Source: Thalassospira profundimaris (GTDB lineage Bacteria; Pseudomonadota; Alphaproteobacteria; Rhodospirillales; Thalassospiraceae). From it: 64,000 nt of DNA. The translations under genes were made by a program, and so were the position numbers. Position 1 is the stretch's first letter; each line of letters opens with the position of its first letter. Below, one piece after another: positions 16,749 to 25,693 of this stretch. The stretch lies in NCBI RefSeq assembly GCF_003326755.1, contig NZ_JPWH01000008.1:152781-216780 (forward strand), written 5' to 3'. The notes under the pieces were generated by a model, which had not been told where the DNA came from, did no database searches, and was given only the letters and a program-made list of their open reading frames with translations.

Positions 16749-18071
16749 ATGGCTGAAAAGACAATTGCCTTAACGGGCGATAAACCGCGCGTGATTGTTG
16801 TGGGCGCGGGGTTTGGTGGCCTTGCCGCAACCCGTGAACTGGCGGGCAAGGATGTGGAAGTCATCCTGATCGACCGGAGTAACCATCATTTGTTCCAGCC
16901 CCTGTTATATCAGGTGGCAACGGCGGATCTGTCACCGGCGGATATTGCCTGGCCGATCCGGGGTATTTTTAGCCATGCCTCGAATGTTTCGGTGTTTCTG
17001 GGCGAGGTCACGGGCATTGATCTGGCAACAAAAAGCGTGATCGCCCGTGATTATCGGGTGGAATATGATTACCTTGTTTTGGCAACCGGGGCGGCGACAT
17101 CCTATTTCGGGCATGACGACTGGGCAAAGGTGGCACCGGGGCTTAAGAATATTGGCGAGGCCACCGAAATTCGCAAAAGGCTGTTGCTAGCCTTTGAACT
17201 GGCCGAGAATGCCGAAGATGATGAAACACGCCGCAAATTCATGAATTTCGTTGTGGTTGGCGGTGGGCCGACCGGGGTGGAAATGGCCGGTGCGATTGCC
17301 GAACTGGCAAAACAGGCATTATCAAACGACTTTCGCCGCATCGACCCGCGCGATGCCCGCATTATCCTGGTCGAGGCCGCGCCCAGACTGTTAGGTGCCT
17401 TTCCCGAGGATTTGTCCGCTTACACCCGTCAGTCGTTGGAACGGCTGGGGGTGGAGGTGGTGTTGAACCAGCCAGTTAGCGACATTACCCCCGAAGGCGT
17501 GCAGATTGGCGATGATTTTATCGAAAGTGCCAATGCCATATGGGCCGCCGGGGTGAAGGTGGATCATATGGCCGATTGGACCCATGCCAAAACCGACCGG
17601 GGCGGCCGTGTTGAAGTTGCCAGTGATTTGAGCCTGCCGGATCACCCGGATACATTTGTGATTGGCGATGCTGCCCATGTGCCCTGGCAGGATGGCCTTG
17701 CCGTGCCCGGTATCGCCCCGGCGGCCAAACAGATGGGCAAATATGCCGGGCGGCGCATTCTGGATCATCTCGGCGGCAGGGATACCAAGCCGTTTGTCTA
17801 TAAACATGCCGGAAACCTTGCCACGATTGGCCGTCATCGCGCGGTGATCGATTTTAACGGTTTCAAGCTGAAAGGTTTTATCGCCTGGTGGGTCTGGGGG
17901 CTGGCGCATATCTATTTTCTGATTGGCATTCGCGCCCCGGCACTGGTGTTGGTGCAGTGGGCCTGGAGCTATATTTTCTGCAAAAAGGGCGCACGCCTGA
18001 TTACCGGGCCGGTCGAGCCGGACCCCGACCGCGCCCCCGAGAAAACCCGAACCGACCAGGGGGATGGGTAA
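16749..18071 (+). CDS. ndh: Type II NADH:quinone dehydrogenase
   Basis: This 440-residue flavoprotein oxidises NADH and reduces quinone at the membrane surface without pumping protons. The FAD-binding motif is VIVVGAGFGGLAA near the N-terminus. The NADH-binding motif is VVVGGGPTGVEMAG near residue 170. The quinone-site motif is APAAKQMGKYAG. Hydrophobic C-terminal segments around FIAWWVWGLAHIYFLIG anchor it. ATG 16749 has AAGGA eight bases upstream. It is convergent with the CDP-alcohol phosphotransferase gene, six bases apart. Confidence 0.93.
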   Translation: MAEKTIALTGDKPRVIVVGAGFGGLAATRELAGKDVEVILIDRSNHHLFQPLLYQVATADLSPADIAWPIRGIFSHASNVSVFLGEVTGIDLATKSVIARDYRVEYDYLVLATGAATSYFGHDDWAKVAPGLKNIGEATEIRKRLLLAFELAENAEDDETRRKFMNFVVVGGGPTGVEMAGAIAELAKQALSNDFRRIDPRDARIILVEAAPRLLGAFPEDLSAYTRQSLERLGVEVVLNQPVSDITPEGVQIGDDFIESANAIWAAGVKVDHMADWTHAKTDRGGRVEVASDLSLPDHPDTFVIGDAAHVPWQDGLAVPGIAPAAKQMGKYAGRRILDHLGGRDTKPFVYKHAGNLATIGRHRAVIDFNGFKLKGFIAWWVWGLAHIYFLIGIRAPALVLVQWAWSYIFCKKGARLITGPVEPDPDRAPEKTRTDQGDG

Positions 18072-18077
18072 AAACGG

Positions 18078-18740
18078 TCAGGCGTCTGATGCGTTTGCCT
18101 TTTCGATCAGGCTTTTCCGGATGTTGCGGGCGCGCCTGATAACCGTCACGATCCCGCCAGCAATGATCAGCCACAGGGCAATTGTCAGAACCGTGCCCTG
18201 TTCGATCCAAAGGGGTTCTGTCGTGGCGATGATTGCGGCGAGTGTCATCAGCGCCATGCGGTGCTGTTTTGCCATCGGGCCGGAAAAGTCCGGTGGCAGG
18301 CCAATGTTGGCACCCAGTTCGCGGGTATAGGCAGCAAGCACTGCAAGGCTTGCCGCCGCCCAGCCGATTGCCGGGCTGCCAACTGCCAAACCCGCCCCGG
18401 CAAAGATGAATATATCCGATATGCGATCGGGAAATTCGTTCCAGAACGGGCCATCGGCGGCACTTTTCCCCCCCTCGACGGCAACCATGCCATCAAACAG
18501 GTTGCATAGCAGGCGAAGCTGACAGCACAGGGCGGCAATCAGCAACAATGCGGCGGTCTGGCGACTGTCCGATACCAGATGTGTCAGCCAGAAGGCCGCG
18601 CCAGCACCAAATGCCACGACCATGCTGGCGATGGAAATCTGATTGGGGGAAATATTGCGTGCCGCAAGCGCCCGGCTGATGCGATCGGCCCATTTTGTGT
18701 TTCGGCTGTTTAACGGGCGACGGTTTTTCAGATCTGGCAT
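18078..18740 (-). CDS. CDP-alcohol phosphatidyltransferase family protein, variant active site
   Basis: This 220-residue membrane protein, with about five to six helices, would transfer a phosphatidyl or similar group from a CDP-linked donor to an alcohol. The family motif is DxxDGxxAR-x8-GxxxDxxxD. Here the stretch begins NLFDGMVAV and ends GPFWNEFPDRISD. So the first Asp is Asn, the Arg is Val, and Asn replaces Asp in the second half, while DG and the last Asps remain. It may be a divergent subfamily rather than inactive. It is the last gene of the acyltransferase-CdsA-membrane protein operon, nine bases after the previous gene, which resembles the E. coli ynbABC type of arrangement. Confidence 0.8.
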   Translation of the reverse strand: MPDLKNRRPLNSRNTKWADRISRALAARNISPNQISIASMVVAFGAGAAFWLTHLVSDSRQTAALLLIAALCCQLRLLCNLFDGMVAVEGGKSAADGPFWNEFPDRISDIFIFAGAGLAVGSPAIGWAAASLAVLAAYTRELGANIGLPPDFSGPMAKQHRMALMTLAAIIATTEPLWIEQGTVLTIALWLIIAGGIVTVIRRARNIRKSLIEKANASDA

Positions 18741-18749
18741 GTTAAATAT

Positions 18750-19142
18750 TTAGCCCCCGGCACGATTGTGAAGACGCATGAAATTATAGATAAAAACATA
18801 GGAACTGGAGACCGTTGCAGGAACGGCAATTGTCAGCAGGATTTCCGGGGTGTGCGCCAGCCAGTGCCCGCAGACCAGAAAACTGATCGAGGCCAGAATG
18901 GCAATAAGGGGTGGCAGCCAGTAGCGCGCTTTCCCGCGAAACCGTAATCGCATCCCGTCGGTCGCACTTTTTAAAAACAGCGTCAGAAGGGCCGACATTG
19001 TCCCCTGTGCCAGGCCGGCCAGAACTTGTTGCAGCAGCGGGTGGCTGGCATTGGCAAACATGGCCCAGCCGCCCATCGCGATGAAGGCGAAACCGACATG
19101 CACGATCGTGCTTTTTAACATCCTGTTTGCGATTGTGGTCAA
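18750..19142 (-). CDS. Small polytopic membrane protein in lipid operon
   Basis: This 130-residue protein has about four hydrophobic helices and a basic loop (LRFRGKARYW) in the middle. No family is recognised. Its ATG overlaps the TGA of cdsA-like gene (ATGA), so translation is coupled, and the phosphotransferase follows nine bases later. A role in the same lipid pathway is inferred from position only. Confidence 0.75.
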   Translation of the reverse strand: MTTIANRMLKSTIVHVGFAFIAMGGWAMFANASHPLLQQVLAGLAQGTMSALLTLFLKSATDGMRLRFRGKARYWLPPLIAILASISFLVCGHWLAHTPEILLTIAVPATVSSSYVFIYNFMRLHNRAGG

Positions 19143-20080
19143 TGGATGTCCCAGTAAAAGCGCACGATATGAAAGAAAATCGGGGCGGAAAATATCACGG
19201 AATCCAGCCGGTCAATGAAGCCGCCATGACCGGCAATCATATGCCCCCAGTCTTTCACGCCCCGGTCACGCTTGATGGCGGACATGACAAGCCCCCCGAA
19301 AAAGCCCATCAGGGTAATGACAAGCGATAATCCGGCAGCCTGAATAACGTTGAATGGCGTAATCCAGAACAGGGCGGCCCCCAGCAGGCTGGCCGATAAC
19401 ACCCCGCCAACCAGCCCTTCCAGGGTTTTGGAGGGCGACAGATTGGGGGCAATTTTGTGTTTGCCGATCAGTTTGCCCCACACATATTGCAAGACGTCGC
19501 TGGATTGGACAACGACGACCAGAAAAAAGATCAGAAACAGGTTTTTGCCTTCATATCCGGCAATGTTGAGGCTTAGTAGCGCCGGAACGTGGGAAACGCA
19601 GAAGACGGCGATCATCAGCGCCCACTGGGCTTCGGCCACCCGGATCAGGAAATTGCCGGTTTCGCCCCGCAGCGCGGAAATGATCGGCATCAGCAAAAAG
19701 GCATAAACGGGAATGAAAATGGAATAGAAGCCGTACCAGTTCATGCCCACCGATATATATTGCAGCGGCAATACAATAAAAACCGCCACAACCAGTGCCC
19801 AGTGGTCGGCGGCCTTGATGTTGGTCAGGGTCAGAAATTCGCGCAGAGCGGCAAATGAACAGATTGCAAACAGGATAACAACGCCAATACGTCCTGCCAT
19901 GAAAGAAATCGCCAGCACAATTGCCATAACCCACCAGGCCTTTATTCGGGCGTTGAGGTTTTCAATCGTGCTGTCCGGGCCGGTATCGCGGGCGCGTAAT
20001 TTGAGGAAATAGCCAATGACAGAGGCAACGCCAAGGACAGCAAGGACCGCGATCAGGAGAATAAGGAAATGGTTATTCAT
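19139..20080 (-). CDS. Phosphatidate cytidylyltransferase (CdsA family)
   Basis: This polytopic membrane enzyme makes CDP-diacylglycerol or a related CDP-lipid from CTP and phosphatidate. The C-terminal CdsA signature is intact: SAIKRDRGVKDWGHMIAGHG, followed by GFIDRLD. ATG 20080 is preferred to TTG 20089 because it overlaps the acyltransferase TGA as ATGA. The N-terminal helix follows directly. Clustered with an acyltransferase and a CDP-alcohol phosphotransferase, it probably serves an accessory pathway rather than being the main cdsA, which normally sits by uppS and dxr. Confidence 0.9.
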   Translation of the reverse strand: MNNHFLILLIAVLAVLGVASVIGYFLKLRARDTGPDSTIENLNARIKAWWVMAIVLAISFMAGRIGVVILFAICSFAALREFLTLTNIKAADHWALVVAVFIVLPLQYISVGMNWYGFYSIFIPVYAFLLMPIISALRGETGNFLIRVAEAQWALMIAVFCVSHVPALLSLNIAGYEGKNLFLIFFLVVVVQSSDVLQYVWGKLIGKHKIAPNLSPSKTLEGLVGGVLSASLLGAALFWITPFNVIQAAGLSLVITLMGFFGGLVMSAIKRDRGVKDWGHMIAGHGGFIDRLDSVIFSAPIFFHIVRFYWDIH

Positions 20081-20727
20081 ATGGGGCAATCCGCCGTTTC
20101 GCCGTCACGTGAATGTAAGTCCAGCAACGCTGTTTCGGCCCGTTTCAGGAAATCCTGCCGGGTTTCCTTGGGATTAAGGTGTATCGGGTTGCCAAAGGTG
20201 ACGGTACATATCATGGGGATGGGTAAATAGGTGCCTTTGGGTAAAACCCGGTTCAGGTTTTCGATCCACACAGGGACAAGGTCGATATCCGGGCGGGATG
20301 ACGCCAGATGGAACAAACCGGATTTTAGCGGCAATAAGACGTTATCGGTGGTGTTGCGCGTTCCTTCCGGAAAAATGATCAGGTTACTGCCTTGGTCAAG
20401 GGCTGTTGCCATTTTTTCAATCGGGTTGGTTTGCCGAAGGCTGGCTTTTCGTTCAATTAAAACGGCATTGAAAACTGCCGTGCCAATAAATCGTTTTAGA
20501 CGTGAACCAAGCCAGTAATCCGCCCCGGCAACCGGGCGGGTTTTATCCCGGATCGGGGCGGGCAGAACCGACCACAGCAAAATGAAATCACCGTGGCTAT
20601 TGTGGTTGGCGAAATACACGCATTGCCGGTTTTCTATTTCGCCATTAACCCAAATGCCTCGCACAGCGGTGATGATTTTCGCTGCGCCAACAATGAGGAA
20701 GGCCGTGATTTTAACAAGAAGAGAAAT
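20077..20727 (-). CDS. 1-acylglycerol-3-phosphate O-acyltransferase (PlsC-like), probable ATT start
   Basis: This protein would acylate lysophosphatidate at the membrane. NHNSHGDF is the catalytic HX4D motif, and FPEGTRN is the acyl-acceptor motif. The conserved PlsC N-terminal helix (KITAFLIVGAAKIITAVRG) lies upstream of the first usual start, GTG 20664. In that upstream stretch there is no ATG, GTG or TTG in frame before the TAA at 20745-20743. ATT at 20727 has GGAGG at an ideal six-base spacing, so I place the start there (216 residues). If GTG 20664 is used, the product is 195 residues and lacks the helix. The gene overlaps cdsA by four bases. Confidence 0.8.
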   Translation of the reverse strand: MSLLVKITAFLIVGAAKIITAVRGIWVNGEIENRQCVYFANHNSHGDFILLWSVLPAPIRDKTRPVAGADYWLGSRLKRFIGTAVFNAVLIERKASLRQTNPIEKMATALDQGSNLIIFPEGTRNTTDNVLLPLKSGLFHLASSRPDIDLVPVWIENLNRVLPKGTYLPIPMICTVTFGNPIHLNPKETRQDFLKRAETALLDLHSRDGETADCPI

Positions 20728-20871
20728 TTTCAGCCTCCAACTTTAAGTGCATCCCGCGTGAAGGTTATGCAATTAAATTGTGAAGACAAGAAATTTTGTT
20801 GTTGCATCTGGCAACGGGGAGTCTGTCAGGCATTCTGGTTTTATCTGATGGCATTGCCTGTAATCAAAACC

Positions 20872-21882
20872 CTATTGACGAATGCTTGATGTGTCCGGGG
20901 TCGGGACAGGGCTGATTTTCGGCAGGCAGCCAATTGATGCCAGTGTCTGGTGGACGGCGTCGCACAGCGGCGTGTGGGGTTCGGTGCCCAGAAACGCAAC
21001 AAGCCGGTCGTTTTTCAGGCGTACGGGTTCCCGCCATAGATATTTCATTTCATCAACCTCGCGCAGAAATGGGACAAACGGTTTTAGCGGTTTGATTAAC
21101 AGCCAGGGGAAGGAATGGACCGGGATGTGCTTTTTGCCGCATGCGGTGCGGATGGCGTTGATCATATCCATGCCGGTGGCATCCCAGTGGCCGTTCATGT
21201 GAAAGCGGGCAAAGCCAGGTAGGTCGTTTTCGCGGGCAAGAAGCCGGGTCACTGTGGCGGCAACATCGGGCAGATACGCCCATTGATGCCCCGTATGGCG
21301 TTTGCCGGGATAGATGATGGACGATACCGGCTTGCCCGGTTTAACCAGACCTTGCGCAAACCAGTTGTTTTTGGCACCCGGCCCGAAAAAATCACCGGCG
21401 CGCACAATAAGGGCACGGGCACCACGGGCGCAGGCACGTTCCAAACGCTGTTCCAGTTCAACCCGGATGGCACCCTTGCGCGAAATGGGGTGTTGCGGGC
21501 TTTCTTCGTCGATTTCAGGGAAAACGTCGGGGCCGTAATTATAAACCGTACCGGGCAAAACAATGCGTGCGCCATTGGCAATGGCAGCCGCAATGGTATT
21601 GTCGATCATGGGTAGCACGAGCTTGCCCCAGTTGCGATAGCCCGGCGGGTTAACAGCGTGAACAATGACATCAACGCCCTTTGCGGCATTTAAAACATCG
21701 CTGTCCTTCAATGCGTCCCCGGTAATCCAGGTGATGGCACCCGTATTTTGTGTGGTTGATTCAGGGATGATGCGGGCAAAGGCACGAATGCGCCAGCCCT
21801 GCGTGGCCAGTGCGTGGGCTGCGGCATGGCCAATGCCGCCATTTGCACCAATGACAAGGGCCGTTTTATGGGGGTGTTGCAT
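20872..21882 (-). CDS. NAD-dependent epimerase/dehydratase-like protein
   Basis: This 336-residue protein has an extended short-chain dehydrogenase fold. The N-terminal dinucleotide motif is ALVIGANGGIGHAAAHAL, and VDVIVHAVNPP follows. The C-terminal half is substrate-specific and lacks a clear YxxxK, so the reaction is unknown. ATG 21882 has AGGA six bases upstream. It is divergent from a LysR gene, 137 bases away, which probably regulates it. It is 144 bases upstream of the acyltransferase start and may be read into that operon. Confidence 0.82.
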   Translation of the reverse strand: MQHPHKTALVIGANGGIGHAAAHALATQGWRIRAFARIIPESTTQNTGAITWITGDALKDSDVLNAAKGVDVIVHAVNPPGYRNWGKLVLPMIDNTIAAAIANGARIVLPGTVYNYGPDVFPEIDEESPQHPISRKGAIRVELEQRLERACARGARALIVRAGDFFGPGAKNNWFAQGLVKPGKPVSSIIYPGKRHTGHQWAYLPDVAATVTRLLARENDLPGFARFHMNGHWDATGMDMINAIRTACGKKHIPVHSFPWLLIKPLKPFVPFLREVDEMKYLWREPVRLKNDRLVAFLGTEPHTPLCDAVHQTLASIGCLPKISPVPTPDTSSIRQ

Positions 21883-21975
21883 GGTTTTTCCTATGTTGGT
21901 GAATTGGTTTTGATGATGACCAACACAGGGTATTGCCAAGTGGAGATAAACAGTATTCTATAAGTATAAATAGTA

Positions 21976-21995
21976 TCCATACAAAAATGTATGGA
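21976..21995. promoter_or_regulatory. Perfect palindromic operator candidate between epimerase and LysR
   Basis: TCCATACA-N4-TGTATGGA is a perfect eight-base inverted repeat, 24 bases upstream of the LysR start at 22020 and 94 bases upstream of the epimerase-like start. It is probably the autoregulatory and target site of the LysR protein. Confidence 0.6.
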
Positions 21996-22019
21996 CGTAT
22001 GAACGCATTTGAGGGGCGA

Positions 22020-22928
22020 ATGGCAGATCCTGACTGGGGGCTTTATCGGAGTTTTCTGGCCGTGATGGCGCAAGGGTCATTGTCGGCGGCGGCCCGTGAA
22101 CTGGGCCTGACGCAACCGACAATCGGCCGCCATATGGATGAATTGCAGCATCATTTGAATGTTGTTTTGTTTACGCGGTCTTCGGGCGGATTACAGCCGA
22201 CCGATGCGGCGTTAAACCTGTTGCCCCATGCCGAAACCCTGAAGGCGGCGGCAGATATGCTGTCGCGTGCGGCAAGCGGGTTGGGTGATGATGTTCGCGG
22301 GACGGTGCGCATAACGGCAAGTGATGTGATCGGGGTTGAGGTTTTGCCCCCTATTTTAACATCCCTGCGAAATGACCATCCCGATATTGAAATAGAACTG
22401 GCCCTTAGCAACCGGATGGAAGATTTGTTGCGTCGGGATGCCGACATTGCCATTCGCATGGTGCCGCCCAGTCAGGATGCGCTGGTGGCAAAGCATATTG
22501 GTGCGATTGATTTGGGGATGTATGCCCATCACGATTACCTGGCCCAAAACGGTGCGCCGGAGGATTTTGAAGACCTGGCAGACCATGCCCTGATCGGGGT
22601 TGATCGCGATGCCCGTGATTTGCGGTTATTGCATTCACTGCCCTGGCCCTTGGCGAAACACCGGTTTTCATTTCGGTCCGACCAGCATTTATCGCACCTT
22701 GCCATGATCCGTGCGGGGTATGGCATTGGCATGTGCCAGGTCGGCGTGGCGTTGCGGGAACCTGCATTGCAAAGGGTGCTGCCGGAATTTTCGCTTGCCC
22801 TTGATAGCTGGGTCACCATGCATGAGGATTTGCGCAATAATTTGCGCTGCCGTACGGTGTTTGATGCCTTGGTGAGGGGGATGAAAACATATTGGCGAAC
22901 GCAAAAACCAGACCCGCAATTGGCCTGA
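22020..22928 (+). CDS. LysR-family transcriptional regulator
   Basis: This 302-residue regulator has a helix-turn-helix of the form SLSAAARELGLTQPTIGRHMDELQ and a C-terminal co-inducer domain. ATG 22020 gives the normal family length and N-terminus (MADPDWGLYRSFLAVM), with GAGGGG close upstream. Longer in-frame starts at 21990 and 21999 exist; the first would overlap the palindrome. It is divergent from the epimerase-like gene, its probable target. Confidence 0.92.
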   Translation: MADPDWGLYRSFLAVMAQGSLSAAARELGLTQPTIGRHMDELQHHLNVVLFTRSSGGLQPTDAALNLLPHAETLKAAADMLSRAASGLGDDVRGTVRITASDVIGVEVLPPILTSLRNDHPDIEIELALSNRMEDLLRRDADIAIRMVPPSQDALVAKHIGAIDLGMYAHHDYLAQNGAPEDFEDLADHALIGVDRDARDLRLLHSLPWPLAKHRFSFRSDQHLSHLAMIRAGYGIGMCQVGVALREPALQRVLPEFSLALDSWVTMHEDLRNNLRCRTVFDALVRGMKTYWRTQKPDPQLA

Positions 22929-22954
22929 AAAGGTGAGTGGATTTGGACGGCGTT

Positions 22955-22989
22955 AAACAGGGCAGCGGGTTTACCCGGCTGCCCTGTAA
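22955..22989. terminator. Hairpin between LysR gene and azoR
   Basis: ACAGGGCAGC pairs with GCTGCCCTGT around an inner GG/CC stem. It lies between convergent genes, with only short T runs on either side. It is probably a shared terminator. Confidence 0.65.
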
Positions 22990-23010
22990 ATGTTGTGCTT
23001 GCCTGTGGGT

Positions 23011-23688
23011 TTAAGCGGCAAAGCGCGGCAGCAACGATTGCACCAGGCGATCTACCTTGGCCTCGGCGGTGGCGATGGAATGTTGCATCCGGTCATCGCC
23101 AAATTCGTCATATTCGATGGCGGTGCTGTGATGGTTGGTAATGCCGATATATTCCAGCGGGGTAAAAACGCCGCCTTCCACATGGTTGAGATGGGCCACC
23201 CGTTCGCCGGGATTATAACCGTAATCACCGCGCGAGGATAAAACGATGGCGGTTTTATCGCCCGTGACCATCGGCCAGTAGGGAACACCATCGCGCCCCC
23301 GGTCAAAGCCGAAGGTGCGGCCCACACGCACGATATTTTCAATCCAGGCCTTCATTTGGGCGGGCATGCCGAAATTATACATCGGCACCCCGGCCACGAT
23401 AATATCGGCCTGTAACAGTTCGTCGATCAGAATATCGCTTTCGCGCAAAACATCGTGCATCCAGTTTTCGCGCGTTTCGGGTTTGGTAAAGGCGGCGTGG
23501 ATCCAGTCACCCGTCACCGGTTTGGGTGGATGCGCGCCGACATCGCGATAGATGATGGTGTCGTCCGGGCGGTGTTGCTGCCAGCGGGCGACAAAGCGGG
23601 CCGTTAACCGGCGGCTGTGGGAGCCATGCGCAGCGGTATCGGATCGGCCGGGGCGCGCACTGCTGTCGATATGCAGGATGGTTGCCAT
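23011..23688 (-). CDS. azoR: FMN-dependent NADH-azoreductase family protein
   Basis: This 225-residue flavodoxin-fold quinone/azo reductase has the N-terminal FMN-binding ILHIDSSARPGRS and the central GVPMYNFGMPAQMKAWIENIVRVGRTF, both diagnostic of AzoR. It reduces quinones and azo compounds by two-electron transfer and protects from thiol and quinone stress. ATG 23688 has AGGAG six bases upstream. It is divergent from a LysR gene, its likely regulator. Confidence 0.93.
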   Translation of the reverse strand: MATILHIDSSARPGRSDTAAHGSHSRRLTARFVARWQQHRPDDTIIYRDVGAHPPKPVTGDWIHAAFTKPETRENWMHDVLRESDILIDELLQADIIVAGVPMYNFGMPAQMKAWIENIVRVGRTFGFDRGRDGVPYWPMVTGDKTAIVLSSRGDYGYNPGERVAHLNHVEGGVFTPLEYIGITNHHSTAIEYDEFGDDRMQHSIATAEAKVDRLVQSLLPRFAA

Positions 23689-23810
23689 GTGATGCTCCTG
23701 TGATGAAAAAATGTCATCCGTTGTGTCGTGCGATATGCTAGTTTTGGAGGGATTTTTGGTATCTGGCAAAATCGAATATCTCAGTTAACAGATGAGTGTG
23801 GTTCATCTTT

Positions 23811-24734
23811 ATGTCTTTGCCGCCCCTTGCGACATTGCGCGCCTTCGAGGCCGCCGCCCGGCATGTGAGCTTCAAGAAGGCGGCACATGAATTGCGGGTA
23901 ACACCCACCGCGATCAGCCATCAGATCCGTTTGTTGGAGGAAACACTGGGACTGCGCCTGTTTGTGCGCAAACCACGACAGGTTGTGCTGACCCCGGCGG
24001 GGCAGGAACTTTTCCCGGTATTACGGGATGGATTTGCCGAATTTGGCCGCGTGATAGACCGGCTCAAACAGTATAAAACCCAGCGTCGCTTGACCGTTTC
24101 GGTGTTGCCATCCTTTGCGGCCAAGTGGCTGTTGCCGCGCATTTCGCGGTTTCAGGCCGCACATCCCGATATTCACCTCAGTCTGCATACATCGGTCGAG
24201 GCGGTTGATTTGCGTGCAAATATTGCCGATGCCGCCATTCGTTACGGGGCGGGGCCCTATGCCGGGCTGGAAGTGCAGCGGCTGTTTCGCGAACATTTCG
24301 CCCCGATGGCAAGCCCGGCTTTGGGATTGCAAACCGTGCGGGACCTGCACAACCTGCCTTTGCTCCATTTGGACTGGGCCCATCCCGATGATGTGACGCC
24401 AACATGGTCGCACTGGTTTAAACAGGCGGGAATTGGGGGCATCGCCCTTAAGCCGGGCCTGGCCTTTAGCGAGGACAGCCACGCCATTCAGGCGGCGATT
24501 GCCGGACAGGGCGTTGTGTTGTGCAGTTTGGAAATGACCGCGCAGGAACGGCAAAACGGGCTGTTATGCCAGCCTTTTGGACCGTTGATTGAAGGGCATT
24601 ATTATCAATTGGTGCATCGGGGCAATGGGGCCAATAGCCGGGAGGTGGATGCCTTTGGCCGCTGGCTGGCAGATGAGGTAAGGATGGCCGGGCTTGAAAC
24701 ATCGGCCCGTTTGAAAAGCGCTCCGGAGGCCTAA
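23811..24734 (+). CDS. LysR-family regulator, GcvA-like
   Basis: This 307-residue regulator has an N-terminal LPPLATLRAFEAAARHVSF block and HTH AAHELRVTPTAISHQIRLLE, as in GcvA-type LysR proteins. ATG 23811 matches the family N-terminus; an upstream in-frame GTG at 23796 is less likely. It is divergent from azoR, with 122 bases between the starts. That gap contains the dyad ATCT-N8-AGAT with a GTTAAC core at 23778-23793, a possible operator. Confidence 0.92.
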   Translation: MSLPPLATLRAFEAAARHVSFKKAAHELRVTPTAISHQIRLLEETLGLRLFVRKPRQVVLTPAGQELFPVLRDGFAEFGRVIDRLKQYKTQRRLTVSVLPSFAAKWLLPRISRFQAAHPDIHLSLHTSVEAVDLRANIADAAIRYGAGPYAGLEVQRLFREHFAPMASPALGLQTVRDLHNLPLLHLDWAHPDDVTPTWSHWFKQAGIGGIALKPGLAFSEDSHAIQAAIAGQGVVLCSLEMTAQERQNGLLCQPFGPLIEGHYYQLVHRGNGANSREVDAFGRWLADEVRMAGLETSARLKSAPEA

Positions 24735-24809
24735 ATTCGATATTGACGGCGATGGGGCGAGAGGAAATGATTCAGCGGTTGTTGATCATCCCGGAAAGGG
24801 GACCATGCC

Positions 24810-25598
24810 ATGCCCCGGTTTTGTGCCAATCTGTCATTTCTGTTTGCCGATCTGCCCTTTGAGAAGCGTTTTGCCGCTGCGGCGGCAGCGGGATTTTCCG
24901 GGGTGGAATATATTGGCGCCTATGACATGCCAATGGCCGATATTAAACGCCACCTTGATGAAAACGAGCTAAAGCAGGTTTTGTTCAATCTGCCGCCGGG
25001 GGACTGGGAGGCCGGGGATCGTGGCCTGGCCTGCCGACCGGGCCGGGAGGAGGAATTCCGCGATTCCGTTTTCAGGGCACTGGATTACGCCACCACGCTT
25101 GAGTGTGACATGATCCATTGCATGGCGGGCAATATGGCAAAGGGCGAAGACCCCGGCGAACTGGCGCGCCTTTATTGCGATAACCTGCTTTATGCCGCAG
25201 ACGAGGCCGGGAAGGCCGGTGTGACCATTTTGATCGAACCAATCAACGGCGTTGATATGCCAGGCTATTTGCTTAATTCGGTCGAGCAGGCGGCGGTTAT
25301 CCTCGATCAGTTGGATCATCCGGCGCTGGCCTTGCAGTTTGATATTTATCATGCCCAGCTTGTGGGTGGTGATATTGCATCCCGCCTTGCCCGGCATTTT
25401 GATAAAATCCGTCATGTACAAATTGCCGGTGTGCCGGGCCGCCATGAACCGGACCGGGGCGAACTTAACTGTTCGTTCCTGTTTTATTTGCTGGATCGGC
25501 TGGGATATGACGGCTGGATCGGGTGCGAATACAAACCCCAGGGCACAACCGAAGAAGGGCTGGGCTGGCTCTCCCCCTGGCAGGGAACGGCATCCTGA
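24810..25598 (+). CDS. hyi: Hydroxypyruvate isomerase family protein
   Basis: This 262-residue TIM-barrel protein is of the xylose isomerase-like superfamily. CANLSFLFADLPF at the N-terminus, TILIEPINGVDMPGYLLN with the metal-binding Glu, LQFDIYHAQ, and IGCEYKPQGTTEEGLGW are conserved in hydroxypyruvate isomerases. The enzyme interconverts hydroxypyruvate and tartronate semialdehyde. A glycerate 2-kinase gene lies 2.3 kb away, suggesting a linked glycerate/glyoxylate route, though a chemoreceptor separates them. It is convergent with the chemoreceptor gene. Confidence 0.88.
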   Translation: MPRFCANLSFLFADLPFEKRFAAAAAAGFSGVEYIGAYDMPMADIKRHLDENELKQVLFNLPPGDWEAGDRGLACRPGREEEFRDSVFRALDYATTLECDMIHCMAGNMAKGEDPGELARLYCDNLLYAADEAGKAGVTILIEPINGVDMPGYLLNSVEQAAVILDQLDHPALALQFDIYHAQLVGGDIASRLARHFDKIRHVQIAGVPGRHEPDRGELNCSFLFYLLDRLGYDGWIGCEYKPQGTTEEGLGWLSPWQGTAS

Positions 25599-25640
25599 AA
25601 AAACGGCATGTCTGGAATTAAAATTCCGCCGTAAAATGGC

Positions 25641-25690
25641 GCAAAAGGGTGCCCGGCCAGAAACGGGCATTAGGTCTCTGGCCGGGGCAT
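25641..25690 (-). terminator. Terminator of the chemoreceptor gene
   Basis: A twelve-pair stem of the type TGCCCCGGCCAGA/TCTGGCCGGGCA (one bulged base), four bases past the stop of the minus-strand chemoreceptor gene, is followed by a TTTT tract. Confidence 0.65.
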
Positions 25691-25693
25691 CCA

